From Paraburkholderia haematera (lineage in GTDB: Bacteria; Pseudomonadota; Gammaproteobacteria; Burkholderiales; Burkholderiaceae): a stretch of 64,000 nt of DNA. Location: NCBI RefSeq assembly GCF_905220975.1, contig NZ_CAJNBK010000006.1:1-64000 (forward strand), given 5' to 3'. A model generated the notes under the pieces. That model did no database searches, was not told the DNA's origin, and was given only the letters and a program-made list of their open reading frames with translations. A program made the position numbers and the translations under genes. Shown piece after piece: positions 35,901 to 43,829 of this stretch (its first letter is position 1; each line of letters starts with the position of its first letter).

Positions 35901-36467
35901 CAACTGCGACTCGATGTCATTGAGCAGATTACCAATTTCGGCTGCGGCAGCTTTTACTTTGTCCGTAATTGCGTTGCTTGCTGTCATTGCCAACAAACCC
36001 GCCGCAGCCGAAATCGCTAGGCCGAGACTGGCAATGGGGGCCATCGCTGCCGATCCGGCCATACCAGCCGCTGCTATCGCACCAGCGACACCCGCGATCA
36101 CCGACCCAATGGTATTGACTACGGTCGCGACGGAACTTGTCACATCCAGGCCCGCAGCGCTTATTGAACCCTGATTGCCAGACGCTACTGCATTGTTGTA
36201 GGCAGTCAGCGAACCGGACATTGTTTCTATTTGTTTCCCGAGTTTGTTGTAGGCCGTCACAGCCGCGCTAGCGGTGCCGATTGTCGAGCTGAGCGTCCCT
36301 AAACTTGCGTTGTCAGTCAAAGTTGCTTTGCTACTGGCAATCGCCGTGCCGATGGCGAGCACCGTCCCTATTTCGTCGCCTGAGGCCGCTGTCTCTATGG
36401 CAGTACCGACCGAAGTGGCGGTGTCGAACAAGGGACCAAAATAGTCAGAAAACGAATAAGTTACCAT
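32913..36467 (-). CDS. RTX-like protein with hemolysin-type repeats, predicted type I secretion substrate
   Basis: 1184 residues. Residues 1-110 are A/S/T-rich, and about 115-175 are hydrophobic and Gly/Ala-rich (VIAGVAGAIAAAGMAGSAAM), possibly membrane-active. About 215-365 is an FrpC-like calcium-binding region with EF-hand-like loops (LDANHDNVIDASD, DANGNGASDSGE). An unassigned middle part follows to about 640. The end has four modules of about 126 residues, each with a GNDYVQGGGGGDTFIFNAGY-type nonapeptide region and an HCBP-related part (VLTDGxxGDQITL ... VQFADGTTWNRQQL). There is no N-terminal signal peptide. The short end (QPQAMLAANLH) could be the uncleaved C-terminal secretion signal. 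The exporter genes follow directly. Function may be toxin, bacteriocin or surface protein; this cannot be decided here. Confidence 0.88.
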   Translation of the reverse strand: MVTYSFSDYFGPLFDTATSVGTAIETAASGDEIGTVLAIGTAIASSKATLTDNASLGTLSSTIGTASAAVTAYNKLGKQIETMSGSLTAYNNAVASGNQGSISAAGLDVTSSVATVVNTIGSVIAGVAGAIAAAGMAGSAAMAPIASLGLAISAAAGLLAMTASNAITDKVKAAAAEIGNLLNDIESQLGTGSPDSGQPGAPGAGGKGPESGAGGAAMGKYPGDDALISPLVLDLTGSGINLTPLNTSSPYFDLANNGFARQTGWVGAGMGLLCFDPDDRSITNITQLFGNETTDGFDILRKLDANHDNVIDASDPAFASLRVWVDANGNGASDSGELYTLSQLGIVSINLNATAVTETIAGNKISSISSYTLADGTTREIADAWFANSTMNTKPVTPVEVTATAAALPQLAGAGTLRDLRSAMSLDQGLQNLVQAFVALPAGTSPSGIESAAQAILFQWAGVTSLDPTSRGGSIDARQLSFADKYLGRSFNSTGDGVNPGIRAAAYLQQSWNDLYDAALARLVLQSPLAASVAPEFRYDASTDTVQATATFAPALAAAFQRFGTITAANLASWDLLLRVADAARFDMGMSDSLFEKYVAAATNDTIASVANAIASGLQISFDSSGRIQETGSTIYHDFYAGPGVSVLIGERAGNDPSTQLPGHDVFHYSAGDGVVEIRESDPNSSAPANTLSFGLGIDPSSIKAKVLSNGDMVLTDGVTGDQITLVGELRDSGGGIQLVQFADGTTWTRYQLIQVAALCGTTGNDSLYGTASAEVFDGKGGNDYVQGGGGGDTFIFNAGYGKLEIYESDKSSSPYNVLQLGPGISKSSVAVRGTSSGNLVLTDGITGDQITLDSAMLFAYMGVQAVRFSDNTVWTRAQLIQMATTGTAGNDTLYGTGNAEVFDGKGGNDYVQGGGGGDTFIFNAGYGKLEIGEYDSSSAPHNVLQLGAGIAASSVTVRGTSNSNLVLTDGIAGDQITVDSFLNGSNWGVQEVQFADGTTWNRQQLLQMATTGTAGNDKLYGTSGADVFDGKGGNDYVWGGGGGDTFIFNAGYGKLEIDEYDSSSAPHNVLQLGAGISASSVTVKSSSNSGIVLTDGIAGDQITLDSFKSGSGYGVQTVQFADGTTWNRQQLLNMANGVASLADRQVNNLIAGMASYGVQPAASSQMPDAIQQQPQAMLAANLH
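33065..34200 (-). repeat. Three near-identical 378-bp coding repeats in the RTX gene
   Basis: The marker TCGTTGCCGCC occurs at 33361, 33739 and 34117, exactly 378 bp (126 codons) apart, with long nearly identical flanks. A fourth, more diverged module lies upstream at about 34200-34500. High DNA identity suggests recent expansion or gene conversion and a capacity to vary in copy number. Confidence 0.85.
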
Positions 36468-36551
36468 TACTTGGTAGTCTCAATTAGAGTTATAAAAGCT
36501 GGATCAAATCACCGTTTATCGGGCTAAATTTGTTTTTGAACACGATTCCTG

Positions 36552-37364
36552 TTAAAGTTTTTCGTTACCTTCTGCTCCTGTGAGAAGCATCCTTGCCATG
36601 TATCCACGATAAGGTTCAGGCAAAGAATTGCCTTTGGCATAAAGAATCTTGACCGTCGTGCACGTGTCTTCGTCGTTGGCCGTCTTCAGGTCCACTAGTC
36701 CGGAAATGAACGCACTGGATTGCGGGCCATACATTGATTGAGCAATTTTTACAATACCCTGCGTAGCGTTGTCAGTTGACAGCACGATAACCGGCGCCCC
36801 ATTCAGTTGTGCTTCAATGGCGGCTTTGTTGAAAGTGATCCATGCTTTTGCTTCCTCGGCACTGAACGATTCCATAGCCGGATAAGCTTTGATGAAGAAC
36901 TCCGCAGCGCTGAGTCCTCCTCTCAGGAAGGTGCTGCACATATGGGTGTCCAGCGAGGGCAATATCTTGCTGACCGAGGACAGACGTTGTTCTAGCAGCT
37001 CAGTCGGTAACCGGGGCACTCCCTTGGCTTGAAGTTGACCAGACAATCTCAGCAAATAACCCGGAGTCGCTGAATCGCCAACAGCCGCCAGTTTTTTATT
37101 ACTTAGCACCCATGTTCGATACTCATCGAATTCACGGTGCATCGGTGATGAAATCGGAAAGGGATTGAACGAGGCTGCAAGATCTTTTGAATTGGTGTTG
37201 TCAGACTTGGTATCCCTAGCGCCGATATCACCGTTCGTGGGATTAATCGCTCTCGCTACACTTTTTCTCGCTTCTTGGTTTTTCATAAAAAGGCATCCGA
37301 GGGAAAACGCAACCGAGAAAGTAATAATTAAAGTCGCAGTGCGCCGATATCTTGTATAACTCAT
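36552..37364 (-). CDS. Membrane-anchored protein, tandem paralogue 1 (next to RTX gene)
   Basis: 270 residues, family not recognised. One N-terminal hydrophobic segment (near 10-26, TLIITFSVAFSLGCLF) is followed by an extracytoplasmic domain. It shares with the other two paralogues RLPTELLEQRLSSVSKILPS, the HMCS cysteine near 143, DEDTC near 233 and the near-invariant end SLPEPYRGYMARMLLT. Two conserved cysteines suggest a periplasmic disulfide. GGACGAAATAG precedes the ATG. It is 84 bp upstream of the RTX start on the same strand, so it likely belongs to the secretion operon; an immunity or accessory role is inferred. Base composition is visibly more AT-rich than in flanking genes. Confidence 0.7.
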   Translation of the reverse strand: MSYTRYRRTATLIITFSVAFSLGCLFMKNQEARKSVARAINPTNGDIGARDTKSDNTNSKDLAASFNPFPISSPMHREFDEYRTWVLSNKKLAAVGDSATPGYLLRLSGQLQAKGVPRLPTELLEQRLSSVSKILPSLDTHMCSTFLRGGLSAAEFFIKAYPAMESFSAEEAKAWITFNKAAIEAQLNGAPVIVLSTDNATQGIVKIAQSMYGPQSSAFISGLVDLKTANDEDTCTTVKILYAKGNSLPEPYRGYMARMLLTGAEGNEKL

Positions 37365-37580
37365 CTATTTCGTCCAGTAGTGTCTTAACCACATCTCAGA
37401 ACAGCGAAAAAGCGCCGGTGGGTCAAGCTTCCACCGTTTGGGTGCGGTTTAGCGTGCTTTGCAAATCAAGAAAGGTTGCGCAACGGTATATCGGAAATTT
37501 CTGCATTGGTGCTAGGAGTAGTCAGGTGAATCGGAACCTGAAGCGCGCCATCAAACCGGTTCGCATTTCCCGGAGTCTAC

Positions 37581-38345
37581 TCAGAGTTTCTGACGCCCAT
37601 TGTCCATAGTCAGAAGCAATCTCGCCATATACCCACGATACGGTTCAGGCAGAGATTTTCCTTTGACATAAAGGGTGCGGGCCGTCGCGCATGCATCCTC
37701 GTCGCTCTCGGAATTCAAATTGGCCAACCCGGAAACGAATGCTCTGGATTGTGGCTGATAGATTGATTGTTCAATCTTTTGAAGGCCCTGTAGCACTTCC
37801 TCAGTTGACACCACGATAATCGGCGCTCTGTCTAACTCAGCTTCAAGGGCAGACCTGTTGGCGAAGAACCATGCTTTCGCTTCGGCATCGTCGAATGATT
37901 CCATGACCGGAAAAGCGTAGCTTTGGAACTCCGACTCGGGCATCTTTCCTTTGATATATTTGCTGCACATATGTGTATCCAGCGACGCTAATATCTTGTT
38001 AACAGAGGACAGGCGTTGCTCCAGTAAATTAGTCGGCAACCGAGCCATCCCACTGTTTACCATCTGGCCGGATCGAAGTAATTTATCAACCGGCCCGACC
38101 GCACCAACTTCATCGGCCAGCTTCCTCTTATCTAACAACCATTGGTGAAATTCCTCTGCCTCGCGGTATGCAGGAGATGTCTTCGAAAATGGATTTATCC
38201 ATACCGTAGCGTCACTGACCCTGGCAGCCCTAACGGAGGTCTCCTTGACATCCTGTTTCGGTGCCAGATCGCGGCCGTGGAAAAACGCCGTTACGGCGCA
38301 GATAACCACAATCGCAGTGAGTAAGAATCTGGTCGCTAGTTTCAT
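37581..38345 (-). CDS. Membrane-anchored protein, tandem paralogue 2
   Basis: 254 residues, the shortest of the three. The N-terminal anchor is FLLTAIVVICAVTAFFHG (about 7-24). The domain repeats the family pattern: INPFSKTSPAYREAEEFHQW, RLPTNLLEQRLSSVNKILAS, THMCS, ESFDDAEAKAWFFANRSALE, VLQGLQKIEQSIYQPQSRAF, DEDACATARTLYVKG and SLPEPYRGYMARLLLT. It diverges from paralogue 1 across the whole length, while end and cysteine positions are kept. It lies in the middle of the tandem array and is preceded by a copied upstream region. Confidence 0.7.
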   Translation of the reverse strand: MKLATRFLLTAIVVICAVTAFFHGRDLAPKQDVKETSVRAARVSDATVWINPFSKTSPAYREAEEFHQWLLDKRKLADEVGAVGPVDKLLRSGQMVNSGMARLPTNLLEQRLSSVNKILASLDTHMCSKYIKGKMPESEFQSYAFPVMESFDDAEAKAWFFANRSALEAELDRAPIIVVSTEEVLQGLQKIEQSIYQPQSRAFVSGLANLNSESDEDACATARTLYVKGKSLPEPYRGYMARLLLTMDNGRQKL

Positions 38346-38576
38346 TTATGTAATTCCGATGCTGTGCCACGCGTTTTTAAGAACGGTGAACCAGCGTTAG
38401 CGTGGCAGCTTTCCAGCGTTCGGCACTTTTTAGAGTTCCCCGCAATCATCGAATAAACGCTGTGCAACCATCTAGCGGAAATTTCTGCATTGGTGCATAG
38501 AATGGTCTGATACTTCAAACCCTGAAGCGTGGCATCAAGCTCGTACGCATTTCCCGATTGAGCGACAGACCTAATT

Positions 38577-39389
38577 CTATTCAGAGTTTCTGACGCCCAT
38601 TTGCATGGTAAGAAGCAATCGAGCCATGTACCCCCGATACGGTTCGGGTAGCGAATCTCCCTTAAAATAGAGAGTGCGGGCCGTGGCGCATGCGTCTTCG
38701 TTGCTCTCGTTTTTTAAATTAGCCAACCCGGAAATGAATGCCTTGGCTTGCGGCTCGGACATTGATTTTGCGATTTTAAGAATGCCTTGAGTCGCGTTTT
38801 CGGTTGACAGCACAATAGGGGGTGACCCATGCAGTTGTGCTATGACTGCAGACTTACTGGTGAGGAACCACGCTTTCGCTTCGGTGTCACTAAACGTGTT
38901 CATGACGGGATATGCATAATCGTTGAGCTCTATGTCGGACAACCTTCCCCTAATAAATTCGCTGCACGTATGCGGATCGAGAGAAGCGAGTATTTTGCCG
39001 ACGAGAGGCAGATGTTGCTCCAGCAGGTCGGTTGGCAACCGAGCGTACCCTTTCGCCGCCAGTTGACCGGATAACATCAACAGATCAGCTGGACGCGTGG
39101 TATTGCTGGCAGCGGCCAGCTCCCTATTAGTCACCAACCATTGACCGTATTCGTTGAACTCGCGGTATATCGGGGACGATACGTAATATGGATTCATCCA
39201 TACGGCAGGATCGTTGACATTCACATTCGTGTTGCCAACCTTGACTTCACGCTCCCTGTTGTCCCTGACCGCAATCTTCCCCGCTGCATGCTTTTTCGTA
39301 AAAGGGCATCCATGAAAAAATATGAACAGAGACCAGAAAAGCAAAGCCGCAGAGCGTAGGTATCTCGTTGTGTAACTCGTTTGTGTCAT
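38577..39389 (-). CDS. Membrane-anchored protein, tandem paralogue 3 (operon-leading)
   Basis: 270 residues. The anchor is LRSAALLFWSLFIFFHGC (about 11-28), followed by a basic linker and the shared domain: MNPYYVSSPIYREFNEYGQW, RLPTDLLEQHLPLVGKILAS, PHTCS, NTFSDTEAKAWFLTSKSAV, VLSTENATQGILKIAKSMSE, DACATARTLYFKG and SLPEPYRGYMARLLLT. The C-terminus (QMGVRNSE) differs from the other two. First gene of the run of minus-strand genes leading to the RTX protein and its exporter; the promoter for the whole set should lie upstream of 39389. Confidence 0.7.
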   Translation of the reverse strand: MTQTSYTTRYLRSAALLFWSLFIFFHGCPFTKKHAAGKIAVRDNREREVKVGNTNVNVNDPAVWMNPYYVSSPIYREFNEYGQWLVTNRELAAASNTTRPADLLMLSGQLAAKGYARLPTDLLEQHLPLVGKILASLDPHTCSEFIRGRLSDIELNDYAYPVMNTFSDTEAKAWFLTSKSAVIAQLHGSPPIVLSTENATQGILKIAKSMSEPQAKAFISGLANLKNESNEDACATARTLYFKGDSLPEPYRGYMARLLLTMQMGVRNSE

Positions 39390-39610
39390 TCCGGTGCTGT
39401 CCTAACCACGCATTGGAACAGCGGACGGGTGCTGGCGTAGCAGACTTCCACCGTTCAGATACTCTTGGTGTGCTTTGCAATAATCAAGAAAGGTTGCGCA
39501 GCGGTGTACCGGAAACTTCTGCAGTGGTGCCTGGAATGGTCAGGTGAATCGAACGAAGCAGTTGTCGACTGATTGCCTGTGCTTCCCCGGACAGGCAGGT
39601 GGATTATCGC

Positions 39611-40114
39611 TAGGCATGAGTAGGGACCGCGGCACGATGCCAGTGCGTGATAATGGCGTGTCATTAGTTCGGCACCATCCGGATCACGCCAGATAAAAGG
39701 TGGCTTCGGCCAATTGCCAAGCAGGCTAGTGCTGCATCGACTCGGCAGAATGTATTTGCATCAGTGGCTTGGCACTGTTGTGGGCGTGTTATCCACAGCC
39801 TTGATCACAAATTATGTGGACAAGTAGAGTTGGGGTGTCGCGCCTGCGGCGACGGGCTTGCTATTTTGGTTTTTTTGCGTGGCCGGCGGCTAGGCGATAA
39901 GCGATGCCTAGTCATCACCCGCGGCTGGATATTTCTATTGCGTCAACGACTTGGCTGGGATGTGCGAAGGTTGTCCACAGGCTTGCCAACATTTTATGGG
40001 GACAAGTTTCTTGCCCGCGGCGCCACCGTTTTTTTGCCTGCGACGTTGGAAAACAAAGGGAGGCCCAACATCGCAAGCACGCAACCCATGTCGCCACCCA
40101 AGACAGATGACCGC
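39611..40114. other. Intergenic region with duplicated DnaA-box pairs
   Basis: No gene is evident. TTATCCACA (39789-39797) faces TGTGGACAA (39815-39823), and 182 bp further TTGTCCACA (39971-39979) faces TGGGGACAA (39997-40005). Each pair spans about 37 bp with the same internal spacing, so the unit is duplicated. TTATCCACA is a perfect DnaA box; TTGTCCACA is a close relative. T-rich tracts follow each unit (about 39872 and 40028). The region separates the secretion operon from the GntR gene. Confidence 0.65.
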
Positions 40115-40840
40115 TCAAGCCTTCAGCACCGAAGCCGCCACCTCCTCCCGCGACTGCACCTGCAAAACCGCATCCCGCTTGTCGAGCAAATGTTGCCGAA
40201 GAATCGCGCTCAACCTCTTCCCATCCCGCGCTTCGAGCGCCTTCAACATCTCATCGTGATCGTGAATCGCGCTATCCCACTTAGGGATCTGAAAATTCGA
40301 CCGGAACCGCAACGCCTGAAGGCGTCGATTAACGGCCACATAAGTCTGCCGCAGTGCTGAATTCCTCGCCGCTTCATTGATCTTGTCGTGAATCGCCTGA
40401 TTGCGGCTGTAGTACCCGGCCAGATCGTTCTGCGTACGACAAGCCAGCATCGCGTAATGCAACGCCTTGATCTCAGCAAGCTCCGCAGCCGTCATCCGCT
40501 CCGCCGCCAACTCGCCGGAAAAAGCTTCAAGACCACTCATCAATTCAAAGGTCTCGCGCAACTCCGCTTCCGACATCTTCGACACCGACGCGCCCCGATT
40601 CGGCGAAATCTCGATCAGCCCTTCCGCGGCCAGCACCTTCAGCGCCTCCCGCAACGGCGTGCGCGAAATCCCGAGCGTCTCGCATAACTCGCGCTCGTTC
40701 AGTTTCTTGCCTGGCTCGAGCACCCCCTCGACGATAAAGCGGCGAATGTGCTCCACCACCGTGTCGTGCAAACGCTGACGCTCCACCTTCGGCATCAGCG
40801 GGGACGCGGTCACACTCGCATCAAAATCAGAATTTTGCAT
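40115..40840 (-). CDS. GntR-family regulator (FadR/FCD subfamily)
   Basis: 241 residues. The N-terminal winged helix-turn-helix spans about 25-90 (LHDTVVEHIRRFIVEGVLEP, GISRTPLREALKVLAAEGLI). The C-terminal all-helical FCD ligand domain has the metal-type histidines of this class (IHDKINEAARN, HDHDEMLKALEARD, LRQHLLDKRDA). It is divergent from the aminotransferase gene. A palindrome TTTTGCATACAAAA overlaps its own start codon and a better copy precedes the aminotransferase gene, so it probably represses both until an organic-acid inducer binds. Confidence 0.92.
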   Translation of the reverse strand: MQNSDFDASVTASPLMPKVERQRLHDTVVEHIRRFIVEGVLEPGKKLNERELCETLGISRTPLREALKVLAAEGLIEISPNRGASVSKMSEAELRETFELMSGLEAFSGELAAERMTAAELAEIKALHYAMLACRTQNDLAGYYSRNQAIHDKINEAARNSALRQTYVAVNRRLQALRFRSNFQIPKWDSAIHDHDEMLKALEARDGKRLSAILRQHLLDKRDAVLQVQSREEVAASVLKA

Positions 40841-40846
40841 ACAAAA
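40833..40846. promoter_or_regulatory. Operator-like palindrome at the GntR gene start
   Basis: TTTTGCATACAAAA, palindromic except for one base pair, contains the GntR start codon (CAT on the plus strand). It matches the site at 40970-40983 in 13 of 14 positions, which supports both as binding sites of this regulator. Confidence 0.65.
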
Positions 40847-40969
40847 GCCCTCAACATCGTGTTAGCGCGATTTTATCGGAAGCATAAAGATTAGTTAATA
40901 GCGCGGGTAAACACCGGTGTCCACACGCAATTTTCGTCTTGGGATCGTCATGGATCGTCTGATATAGTT

Positions 40970-40983
40970 TTTTGCATGCAAAA
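40970..40983. promoter_or_regulatory. Operator-like palindrome before the aminotransferase operon
   Basis: TTTTGCATGCAAAA is a perfect 14-bp palindrome 18 bp before the aminotransferase start and next to its AGGAG. Position and similarity to the copy at the GntR start suggest repression of the catabolic operon. Confidence 0.7.
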
Positions 40984-41001
40984 TTCAATCGGAGGAGCCC
41001 A

Positions 41002-42222
41002 ATGCTCAAGCTAGACTTTCACCCCGCTGGCCGTCACTTTCTGCAGATTCCGGGTCCGAGCCCGGTGCCCGATCGCATTCTCCGGGCGATGAGCTACCCG
41101 ACCATCGATCACCGCGGCCCCGAGTTCGGCGAACTCGGTCTGAAGGTGCTCGACGGCATCAAGAAAATCTTCAAGACGCAACAACCGGTGGTGATCTATC
41201 CGGCGTCCGGCACCGGCGCATGGGAAGCGGCGCTGTCGAACACGCTGAGCCCCGGCGACCACGTGCTGATGTTCGAAACCGGTCACTTCGCCACGCTGTG
41301 GAAAAAGATGGCGGAAAGCCTCGGACTGAAGCCGGAGTTCCTCGGCTTGCCTGGCATCGAAGGCTGGCGGCGTGGGGTTCAGCCGCACATGATCGAAGAT
41401 CGGCTGCGCGCCGACACGCAGCACGCGATCAAGGCGGTGTGCGTCGTCCATAACGAAACCTCGACAGGCGTCACTTCGGATATCGCCGCCGTGCGCCACG
41501 CGATCGACGCCGTCGGCCACCCGGCGCTGCTGCTGGTCGACACGATCTCGGGTCTCGCGTGCGCCGACTATCGCCACGACGAATGGGGTGTCGACGTCAC
41601 CGTGTCGGGCTCGCAAAAGGGTTTGATGTTGCCGCCTGGCATCAGCTTCAACGCGATCTCGCCGAAGGCAGTGGCCGCCAGCAAGCAGGCCAAATTGCCG
41701 CGTAGCTTCTGGGACTGGACCGACATCGTCGAGATGAACAAGACCGGCTACTGGCCGTACACGCCGAACACGAACCTGCTGTACGGGCTCAATGAGGCAC
41801 TTGAGATGATTCTCGGCGAAGGGCTCGACAATGTGTTCACGCGTCACGAGCGTCTCGCCGAAGCCACCCGCCGCGCGGTTCGCGCCTGGGGCCTGGAGAT
41901 CCAGTGCGCGGATCCTGCCGTGTATAGCCCGGTGCTGACCGGCGTGATGATGCCCGAGGGTATCGATGCCGACACCGTGCGCAAGGTCATCTACGAACGC
42001 TTCGACATGTCGCTCGGTACCGGCCTCGGCAAGATGAAAGGCCGCATGTTCCGCATTGGGCACCTCGGCGACTGCAACGACCTGATGCTACTAGCAACGC
42101 TGGCCGGTTGCGAAATGGGCCTGCGGCTCGCGGGCGTGCCGCTTAAGGAGAGCGGTCTGCCTGCCGCTATGGAGTGGCTGAGCCAGCCGACGCAAGCCTC
42201 GGGGCTGAAAGCAGCGGCTTGA
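41002..42222 (+). CDS. Class V PLP aminotransferase (alanine/serine-glyoxylate aminotransferase-like)
   Basis: 406 residues. Motifs are IPGPSPVPDRILRAM, HRGPEFGEL, the PLP region VYPASGTGAWEAALSN-like VVIYPASGTGAWEAALSNTL, LVDTISGLACADYRHDEWGVD and the PLP-lysine in SGSQKGLMLPPGISF. This is the alanine- or serine-glyoxylate aminotransferase group, which moves an amino group to glyoxylate or pyruvate. ATG 41002 follows GGAGGAG. It leads a four-gene cluster with an MFS importer, a hydratase-like enzyme and a flavin/Fe-S oxidase. Confidence 0.9.
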   Translation: MLKLDFHPAGRHFLQIPGPSPVPDRILRAMSYPTIDHRGPEFGELGLKVLDGIKKIFKTQQPVVIYPASGTGAWEAALSNTLSPGDHVLMFETGHFATLWKKMAESLGLKPEFLGLPGIEGWRRGVQPHMIEDRLRADTQHAIKAVCVVHNETSTGVTSDIAAVRHAIDAVGHPALLLVDTISGLACADYRHDEWGVDVTVSGSQKGLMLPPGISFNAISPKAVAASKQAKLPRSFWDWTDIVEMNKTGYWPYTPNTNLLYGLNEALEMILGEGLDNVFTRHERLAEATRRAVRAWGLEIQCADPAVYSPVLTGVMMPEGIDADTVRKVIYERFDMSLGTGLGKMKGRMFRIGHLGDCNDLMLLATLAGCEMGLRLAGVPLKESGLPAAMEWLSQPTQASGLKAAA

Positions 42223-42503
42223 GCGCTTCAGTGCGCTGGCGCGTGGTCCATAAACGCAACGGCACCGGTGCCATGACGCGCATTGGCGCAGTTGCGGACC
42301 GGCGCCAGGCGCAGCACGCGATCGGCAACAAGCAACACGCATCTCGCAGCAAGGGAAGGCGGGGAGCACTTCCCTCACGAAGCCGCGCATAGAACGCGGC
42401 CCACGAACAACGTGCGATGTTCCCGCGGCGTATGTCGCCGGCGGGCAACGATGCAGCGCGCCATGCCAGGCGCGCCGTCGATAGACTGCAATGGAGAGAG
42501 ACG

Positions 42504-43790
42504 ATGAAGCGGTTTCGTGTGAGCAGTGCGACCAGTATCGTTCTAGTGATGCTATGCATCATGTACTTCATCACTTACCTGGACCGCGTCAACGTCAGCA
42601 CCGCGGCGGCAGGATTCGGCAAGGAGTTTGGCCTTTCCCATACGGAAGTGGGCCTCGTATTCTCCGCCTTCGCCTATCCGTATCTGATTTTTCAGATCAT
42701 CGGCGGCTGGGTCAGCGACCGCTTCGGTGCGAAACGCACGCTGATTTTCTGCGGCGCCATCTGGGGCGTCGCGACGTTGCTGACCGGTTTCGCCGGTGGC
42801 CTGGTTTCGTTGCTGGCCGCGCGCGTGCTGCTCGGTTTCGGCGAAGGCGCCACGTTTCCTGCCGCGACCTCCGCGATGGCGCGCTGGGTCGCGAAAGAGA
42901 AACGCGGCTTTGCGCAGGGCATTACCCACGCGGCATCGCGAATCGGCAATGCGGTCGCACCCGGTCTGATCGTGCTGGTGATGGCGACCTGGGGCTGGCG
43001 CGAGTCGTTCTATATCTGCGGCGTGTTCAGCTTGGTGTGGGTGGCGGTGTGGGCGTTCACGTTCACCGAGCATCCGAAGGACCATCCGCGTATCACGGCC
43101 GAGGAACTTGAAATCTTGCCCGCGCCGAAGCCGAAAGCGGCCGGCGTGCCGTGGGGAAAACTGTTTCGCCGCATGTGGCCGGTCACGATCGTGTACTTCT
43201 GCTACGGCTGGACCTTGTGGCTGTTCCTCAGCTGGATTCCGCAGTACTTCCTGCACAGCTACCACCTGCAACTGCAAAAGTCGGCGATCTTCGCCTCGGT
43301 TGTGTTCTTTGCCGGTGTGATCGGCGACACGCTCGGCGGCATCGTGACCGACTGGATCTTCACGCGCACGCGCAGCCTGAAGCGTGCCCGAAGCTGGATG
43401 GTGTCGGTTTGCATGCTGTTCTGTCTGCTCTCGCTTATTCCGCTGATGTTCACGCACAGCCTGTATCTGTCGATGGCGTGTCTTGCGTCAGGCTTCTTCT
43501 TCGCCGAAATGACGATCGGCCCGATGTGGGCGATTCCGATGGACATCGCGCCGGAATACTCAGGCACGGCGAGCGGCATGATGAACACCGGCTCGGCATT
43601 GGCCGCGATCATCTCGCCGGTGGTCGGCGGGTTTCTGATCGATTACTTCGGCAGCTGGGAGTTGCCGTTTCTCGGCAGCATGCTGTTGATGGCGATCGGC
43701 GTGGTGCTCGCATTCCGCATGCAGCCGGAAAGCAAGTTCGAACTCGGCGCGGCCGACAAAGCGCACGCCACCACGGGCGTAGGTGCATAA
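42504..43790 (+). CDS. MFS transporter, anion:cation symporter type
   Basis: 428 residues with 12 predicted membrane spans. The N-terminus (MYFITYLDRVNVSTAAAGFG) and the loop GGWVSDRFGAKRTL are typical of the ACS family, which imports organic acids such as hexuronates, phthalate or tartrate. GGAGAG precedes ATG 42504; a start at 42417 would add a soluble N-terminus unlike the family. It lies within the GntR-linked cluster, so its substrate is probably the compound degraded by the adjacent enzymes. Confidence 0.92.
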   Translation: MKRFRVSSATSIVLVMLCIMYFITYLDRVNVSTAAAGFGKEFGLSHTEVGLVFSAFAYPYLIFQIIGGWVSDRFGAKRTLIFCGAIWGVATLLTGFAGGLVSLLAARVLLGFGEGATFPAATSAMARWVAKEKRGFAQGITHAASRIGNAVAPGLIVLVMATWGWRESFYICGVFSLVWVAVWAFTFTEHPKDHPRITAEELEILPAPKPKAAGVPWGKLFRRMWPVTIVYFCYGWTLWLFLSWIPQYFLHSYHLQLQKSAIFASVVFFAGVIGDTLGGIVTDWIFTRTRSLKRARSWMVSVCMLFCLLSLIPLMFTHSLYLSMACLASGFFFAEMTIGPMWAIPMDIAPEYSGTASGMMNTGSALAAIISPVVGGFLIDYFGSWELPFLGSMLLMAIGVVLAFRMQPESKFELGAADKAHATTGVGA

Positions 43791-43829
43791 GCAGACTACG
43801 CGGCTCACCCTCTCTTCGCCTTTAAAGCA

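Larger units (their letters stand above)
36552..39610 (-). repeat. Triplicated unit: paralogue gene plus about 220 bp upstream
   Basis: The regions before each paralogue are also related. Each contains GGAAAyTTCTGCAkTGGTGC: 37493-37512, 38477-38496 and 39511-39530. Copies 1 and 3 further share AATCAAGAAAGGTTGCGCA and GTCAGGTGAATCG. The region holding each copied upstream segment is 216-231 bp long. So whole units of about 1.0 kb were duplicated, including promoter or leader DNA, and have since diverged. Confidence 0.75.
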
